From Hydnum rufescens UP504 (taxonomy: Eukaryota; Basidiomycota; Agaricomycetes; Cantharellales; Hydnaceae), in the NCBI GenBank assembly GCA_014904985.1, contig MU129039.1, positions 1 to 48,637 on the forward strand: 48,637 nucleotides of DNA, written 5' to 3'. Below, piece by piece: positions 43,901-48,637 of this stretch. Position 1 is the first letter of the stretch; every line of letters begins with the position of its first letter. The notes under the pieces were generated by a model. It had not been told where the DNA came from. It ran no database searches and saw nothing but the letters and a program-made list of their open reading frames with translations. A program made the translations under genes and the position numbers.

Positions 43901-44640
43901 GAGATAGGGAAAATGTGGCGAGGCGTGATTGTACATGCGTCGCACGCACAGAATGTCACCGTACGACCAAGTGGGAGAACGTGATGGCAACCATGACCTA
44001 GTGAGTCGGATAGTGTTGAATACGTCCGAGTCCCAACATCGATACAGCGACTCCTGGTATTTTGGATTAAACTCTGGGAGGCCGGGAAACAAAAGGCCAG
44101 AGAGATCGTCCACGTTCACGGGGCCTGGGTCGGACGCCAATAAGGACGTCAATTGAGCGGACAGATCTGAATCGTGGACAGTGTTGTTGTACTCGAGCAC
44201 CCAGTCCTGAATGCAAACGAAGTGCTTGGAAGAGCTGGGGTGATCGCCTCTGAGAGCTGGAGATAATGTCACTATTAGTCCTTGAAACAAATTCTTGCCA
44301 TGAAAGGAAGAAACTTACAAGACTGAACTTCCTTGAAATGATGATAGTATCGTTTGCCCATGGACGAAAATGCCTTCAGCACGTTAGCTGAACTAAGTGG
44401 CAGGGCAGGACCAAGGGATTCACCAAATCGCCACTGCGAGGGTTGGCCATCATCATTGAGCTCGATGGGGTTGGGAGGAGGTGCTGGCAGAGAAACTTCA
44501 GACTTCTTTTTGAAGCTCAGGAACTTCTTCGTCCCCCTAGATGAGGAAGCAGAAGGGACAATGGAAGAGGACGATGCTCCCACAGTCGAGGGAATTGAGC
44601 TATCCATCGACGCAGTCGACTTCTTGGTCTTGGACTTCAT
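40736..44640 (-). CDS. Large intact two-exon gene of unnamed basidiomycete family (about 1280 aa)
   Basis: ATG 44640, exon 1 44640-44319, intron 44318-44257, exon 2 44256-40736; the spliced frame is open for 1280 codons. Visible parts: Ser-rich, Lys-rich N-terminus; conserved all-helical-looking core (about residues 70-440) including [15 protein letters not shown]; an acidic SSSDEEGS followed by a basic helix; an Arg-Ser-rich block ([15 protein letters not shown] type) like that of splicing factors; Pro-rich repeats of [10 protein letters not shown]; a PAAADPAA minisatellite; and a C-terminal domain starting [20 protein letters not shown] with alternating strand/helix pattern suggestive of an RRM-like fold. 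The divergent homologue at 3834-8158 shares this order. RNA or chromatin binding is inferred only from composition. It lies divergent to the helicase fragment and KDZ start inside the transposon arm, so it may be a passenger gene of the KDZ element. Confidence 0.8.
41640..41960 (-). repeat. 15-bp coding minisatellite (Pro-Ala-Ala-Ala-Asp), right arm
   Basis: About 20 units of the complement of GATCCAGCTGCTGCC, in frame with the gene and encoding [13 protein letters not shown] repeats grading into [11 protein letters not shown]. Long frames on the other strand here are shadows. Confidence 0.8.
44257..44318 (-). other. Intron of the 40736-44640 gene
   Basis: Minus strand: GTAAGT donor and TATCTCCAG acceptor, 62 nt, phase 1, joining ..EVQ-S to S-LRGDHPSS. 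The left-arm intron (37154-37215) is the same length. Confidence 0.75.
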
Positions 44641-45783
44641 TTTGCGAGGAGGTGCGTGCGGGGTAGTACTGTAACCCAAACAGACTCCTACGACTCAGAA
44701 CAGACAGATGTGCTGCTCAAAAGCGCACAAGTAAGATGGGGGAAGGGGGTGGAGAGGTCGATCCCTGATTGCAGGTTTCAAGATGGAGGAAGTTGCACTT
44801 CGACCAATCCAGATACCACGCGCGTGCGAATGACTGCCGGAAAAATCCGGATTGTATGCTTGAGCTCCCGCAGTGCGGGAACGCCACTTGCCGAGGGACC
44901 TCGTGACCATACCCAGCAACCCCCAGAAATCGGTGAGCTAATAGGGATTCAAACTACAGGAAAACTTGTGCATCGTTTGGTGCATCATTCCAAAGCTCAA
45001 GACGTCGTTATTTTTTCTGCAATTCTGTGGATCGTGACGTCTGTCTCAAAGTCTTCAAGCCCATGTTCAACCCGTCACGAGATCTTTACTGCGTATCGAT
45101 CTGACTATCACCCCTGACTTTTAATGGGAACAAGAGATTCATGGCAGCTCAGAATTTTTTTGGATTATGGTTGAAGATATGGACGGCGAGATCCTTCTGC
45201 TCCGTCATCAATTCATTCTGCGGCAGTGATTTTCAGAAGATGAACATACTGTTACTTTCACTGTCCTGATGTACGAGCCCATCCCACCTAACTACTGTAT
45301 GCGCACAAAGTCTAGCAAAGGGATATTTTTGTGACGTGACATTTGTGCTAACTTCACTAGCAAAGTGACAGCCACTACTTAGCTTCTGCGCATGGCCATA
45401 TTCTCTGTCAGCAATAAATCCAGTTCTCTATTACTGCATCTGACGGGTCTCTGAATACATCTCTATAGTTGGATCGCGAGAAATGCCCACCCCCTCCCTC
45501 ATTTCTTCTTGAAAAACTACTGTATGACAGTTTCCCCATTCTCATTCGTTCGTTTATTCCTGTACCTTCGAGTCACGCGTCACACACCCCCTAAACCGCT
45601 TTGTCACGCGTCACAGAAAGGTTGCTGAACTAAGAAATGTGGGTGTCACACCCCAAAGGGGTAATTTTGCTTTTTTTTCGGTCCTATGGTGTACGAACTT
45701 GGGTTTTCACGCGTCACAAAGGCCCGCGAACTTAAAAAAATTGTCACATGATTTTTGATCGAACCGTACTTCATGCCATTAGG

Positions 45784-45921
45784 GCCACTTCGGCTGCATG
45801 AGAAATATTTCTGCGAAATGCATTTCTCAATATAAAAATGGGGAAACGTTTCTAATCGTTTCACTACTTTTATATTGAGAAACGCATTGCCTAGAAACGT
45901 TTCTGGTGCAGCCGAATCGGC
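45784..45921. repeat. MITE-like hairpin of 138 bp, right arm
   Basis: Mirror of 35541-35678; here the ends read GCCACTTCGGCTGCA and TGCAGCCGAATCGGC, closer to perfect inverted repeats because CpGs survive. Confidence 0.65.
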
Positions 45922-46004
45922 GCTTAAGTTTCGAACCGTTGGCTCCACGAGGAGACTCGGCTGCCAATCTCATTCAAGCACTTGATCCCTCCCGAGAAAT
46001 TCCC

Positions 46005-46942
46005 ACCCACAACTCCTCTCCTCTCCCTTCAGCCACTCCCTCTTGCCTCTTGCTGCGTTGCACAATAAAGAGTTTGAAGTATTGTATTCCAGAAAATTAC
46101 AGCCATTCAACAAGATACAGACTCAAGTCTTCCAAGCCTTGTACAACTCGGATGACCAACGTCTTCATCGGTGCACCTACTGGTATCGGCAAAACCATAT
46201 GCACTGAATTTTCTTTGCTGAGGCTCTGGTCAAAGTCTGATGCGCCTTGTGCTGTATGCATCGAGCCATATCAAGATGTGGTGGACCAACGAGTCTCTGA
46301 ATGGCGGAAAAAATTTGGTAACCTGCAAGGGAGGGAGGAAATAGTCGGCCTAACCGGCGTGACAAGTGCAGATCTCCGCATATTGGAAAAAGGTGCCCGT
46401 GTATTCGTACATCCCGTTAGTGCCTCCGGAGGTTCGTTATGGAATGCTGATCATCTTCGTTTATCAAGTGGGATATTCTCTCCCGCCGGTGGAAGCAGCG
46501 GAAGCATGTTCAGAACATTGGATTATTGATTGCAGACGAAGTGCAACTCATTGGGGGGGGGGAAATAGGGCCGACATGTGAAGTTGTTATCTCGGACGCA
46601 CTACGTGTCTGCGCAAACCGAGATCAAGACTCGTATCGTTGCGTGTGGCGTTTCTTTGGCCAACGCTCGCGACTTAGATGAATGGATGGGCATAAGTACG
46701 CATACGATTTTCAACTTTGCCTCACGAATATATATCCTCATGATATTTATTACCATTCCTTATGACAAACCCAATGCAGCGCCCGCCCACTTCCTCTCGA
46801 GGTTCATTTGCAAAGTTTCGGCATCCTGCACTTCCCATCACTGATGATTGCCATGGCTAAGCCTGCGTATTTGTCAATTGTGGAATTTTCCTCCTCCAAG
46901 CCCGTTGTCATGTTCGTCCTGTTAAGAGTTATAGTCTTTTAG
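46005..46942 (+). pseudogene. Brr2/Slh1-like RNA helicase fragment, right arm
   Basis: Plus-strand fragment of a Ski2-like helicase cassette. [17 protein letters not shown] leads to [17 protein letters not shown], then after a one-base shift GAPTGIGKT (motif I, usually GAPTGSGKT), APCAVCIEPYQDVVDQRVSE, VGLTGVTSADLRILEKG, and near 46535 ADEVQLIGG (motif II with Gln where DExH helicases have His). A further frame change lies in the G-run at 46551. It continues with [20 protein letters not shown] and ends MIAMAKPAYLSIVE..KPVVMFV then TAG at 46940. The known family is Brr2 (spliceosome) and Slh1. It lacks most of both ends of the cassette and is a captured host-gene piece inside the transposon arm. 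Confidence 0.8.
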
Positions 46943-47469
46943 GTAGAAACTACTTGTATTCCGCGAGATATTTCTCGCTATATATACACAATCTAATATA
47001 CTAGAATATACGAGTCTTGGTCAACTACACTCTATTAGCATTGACGCGCTAGACGGACATAGGGGCTTCCGGATCTTTCCGGGAGATTTCCTTATCGGGA
47101 TGGATCATTCCAATGTCAACAATGTCGATTGACTGCGTCTGATGTCTTGACTTACTGCTTGCTGGCGGCAACAAGGATCGGTTCCTGAATATCGAGGCTT
47201 CTGATCTGGAGCCGCACTTGAATCATATCACTGATAGTGGTCGCTGTTATGATCCGGATGCAAATCTCACTACGCTATTGAACACCTCGTGAAATCTGTG
47301 GGCATCCATTCTGCTGTCTGTGTGCCCCAGATTTGAGCGGTCTGTATTCCTGTTACCACACGTGCCGGTGTCTCGTCAACGCGCTTCATTCCTCAATTCG
47401 AGTTCTTCGCAGAGTCTGTGGGCCAACATTCGGTTTGTCTGTAGGCCCCAGGTTCAAGCGACTTGCTCT

Positions 47470-47897
47470 TTCTCGCGATTTCCTGTTGCATCCTGGCTTT
47501 CTCTTTGACACCGACTTCCACATATCAGGTGCGTTTGGTTCTTCAACATTCGAGCTCGACATCTAAAGCCCTTCCACAGTGTTCCCGTCCCTCGTGTCCC
47601 CACCTCTTGTGTTCCCACCTCGCGTTTCCCGTTTTCCGTGTCCTCACCTCTCGATTTCCCAAATATCTCGCCTCTATCGCAATTCTCGCGATTTCCTGTT
47701 GCATCCTGGCTTTCTCTTTGACACCGACTTCCACATATCAGGTGCGTTTGGTTCTTCAACATTAGAGCTCGACATCTAAAGCCCTTCCACAGTGTTCCCG
47801 TCTCTCGTGTTCCCACCTCTTGTGTTTCCGCCTCGCGTTTTCCGCTTTTCGTGTCCTCACCTCTCGATTTCCCAAATATCTCGCCTCTATCGCAAAC
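47470..47897 (+). repeat. Tandem 214-bp repeat upstream of the KDZ gene, right arm
   Basis: Two units starting TCTCGCGATTTCCTGTTGC at 47470 and 47684. Their position just before the KDZ ATG (47954) suggests promoter or leader sequence. Open frames within are repeats of the same words and not supported as genes. Confidence 0.75.
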
Positions 47898-47953
47898 TTT
47901 GTGGACGAGCATTCTTCCTAGTCTGCAAATCCCATAATTAAGCGATCTCGCCT

Positions 47954-48637
47954 ATGTCCCCCAAGCGTACGGGCGATGCTCCAGGTGGACGACAAAATGA
48001 CTTCCGAGGCTCACGGAAGCGTAGACGAAGCCCCAGTGCATCAAATCCTCATCCCTCTTCGTCAGCCCCTTCCGACACATACTCCAGTACGCTCGAGAAG
48101 GGCCTGAAAACCTTCCAGGCTGTGATTGCCAAGGAGACTAGTAGTCGTAAGGTTTCGAAGAAACCGATGACCGCCGTCAACACTGCCAACCCCAGTCAAC
48201 TTCCAACCGCAATGCTCTCTCAAGCCAGCACGAAACCCATTACAAGTGCAGCGACAGCTTGGAAATTCCATGGTGGAACTGGCACCTTCATAGCTACTGT
48301 ACCGGTAAATCAGCTGGCAGCACCACGAGCAAGCATCACCAAGCCACGCTACCATCGGAAAGTCCGGATTTCCGAACCTTCACAACCTTCCCATGGTACC
48401 CGTCCATCTCTATTTTCTTCTGATGGATTTGAAGATGAATTGGGATCGGGTGGCGATGAACCATCCGGAGCGCCTTCGCCGATGGCAACTGAGCAGCGCT
48501 TTGTCGTACATTATCCTAACTATGCGACACGTTTGGATAACTTCTCAGTTGAGAACAAGCTGTCCCACCATGCACGTCGGCGCAGTGCGTGTGCGGGCGG
48601 TTGGGATCGTGATGTGTAGACCAGCTTGGTTCGTCCA
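47954..48637 (+). pseudogene. KDZ transposase 5' part, right arm, cut by the window end
   Basis: Begins MSPKRTGDAPGGRQNDF and matches the left-arm KDZ N-terminus through FVVHYPNYATRLDNFSVENK and HHARRRSA. In the last 60 bases it diverges by small indels (CVCAGGWDRDV then stop, where the left arm reads on through RRWDRDVIPALV). The final stretch looks like low-quality end sequence, so the apparent stop at 48617-48619 may not be real. Confidence 0.75.

Larger units (their letters stand above)
40928..48637 (-). repeat. Giant inverted repeat, right arm (about 7.7 kb, runs off the window)
   Basis: Reverse complement of 32813-40551. It keeps CpG sites that the left arm has lost and an intact copy of the large gene. 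The window ends inside the arm, in the KDZ coding region. Confidence 0.9.

Noticed and set aside
3834..44640. Classical RIP (CpA to TpA)
   Set aside because: That would produce TAA and TAG from CAA/CAG and TpA enrichment. Only TGA is seen and the changed sites are CpG.
29716..48637. TET/JBP dioxygenase gene, often found with KDZ elements in basidiomycetes
   Set aside because: I looked for a plausible candidate beside the KDZ genes and found none; neither large gene shows a convincing HxD..H iron-binding pattern.

Overview
The window looks like a repeat-dominated segment of an Agaricomycete (mushroom-forming basidiomycete) genome. The basis is short GT-AG introns of about 50-75 nt with CTAAC-type branch points, a KDZ-family transposase with the basidiomycete CxC1-type cysteine cluster, and a NACHT-WD40 (STAND/NLR-type) gene. 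I could not place it to genus. I saw no tRNA, rRNA or telomeric repeat.

Layout. 1-1190: a tandem array of small exon-like blocks separated by hairpin-containing introns. 1190-3830: mostly unrecognised DNA with remnants of minus-strand genes. 3834-8158: a large plus-strand gene of a family I cannot name, broken only by in-frame TGA codons. 8160-11300: tandem 249-bp repeats and several copies of the 5' end of the next gene. 11310-13520: a second unrecognised gene. 13580-18425: a minus-strand NACHT-WD40 gene with 13 WD repeats. 18445-20490: an indel-riddled second copy of its WD40 part. 20750-28735: more hairpin-intron arrays in both orientations, a solo LTR lying exactly in one intron hairpin, a 650-bp foldback, and gene remnants. 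29716-48637: a KDZ transposon region forming a giant inverted repeat (arms about 7.7 kb, 376-nt spacer). Each arm carries a KDZ transposase end, a Brr2/Slh1-like helicase fragment and a large gene homologous to the one at 3834-8158.

Two themes tie the window together. First, decay is CpG-specific. Broken reading frames carry TGA where CGA is expected and I found no TAA or TAG. In the KDZ gene two TGAs sit exactly on conserved arginines. The two arms of the giant palindrome, and two copies of the hairpin array (1-345 and about 28390-28735), differ mainly by CpG to TpG/CpA changes. This is the signature of cytosine methylation followed by deamination. It is not classical CpA-directed RIP.

Second, the hairpin-intron modules are the best candidate for something undescribed. 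At least twelve complete copies each carry a splice donor, a GCAAAAAGAGCAGC-type hairpin, a branch point and a TAG acceptor. They alternate with exon blocks bearing a CCACACACCCGC-type palindrome and having no conserved reading frame.

Caution: several frameshifts lie in homopolymers, and the second WD40 copy and the last 60 bases look like uncorrected long-read sequence. Some 'pseudogene' calls may therefore partly reflect assembly quality.
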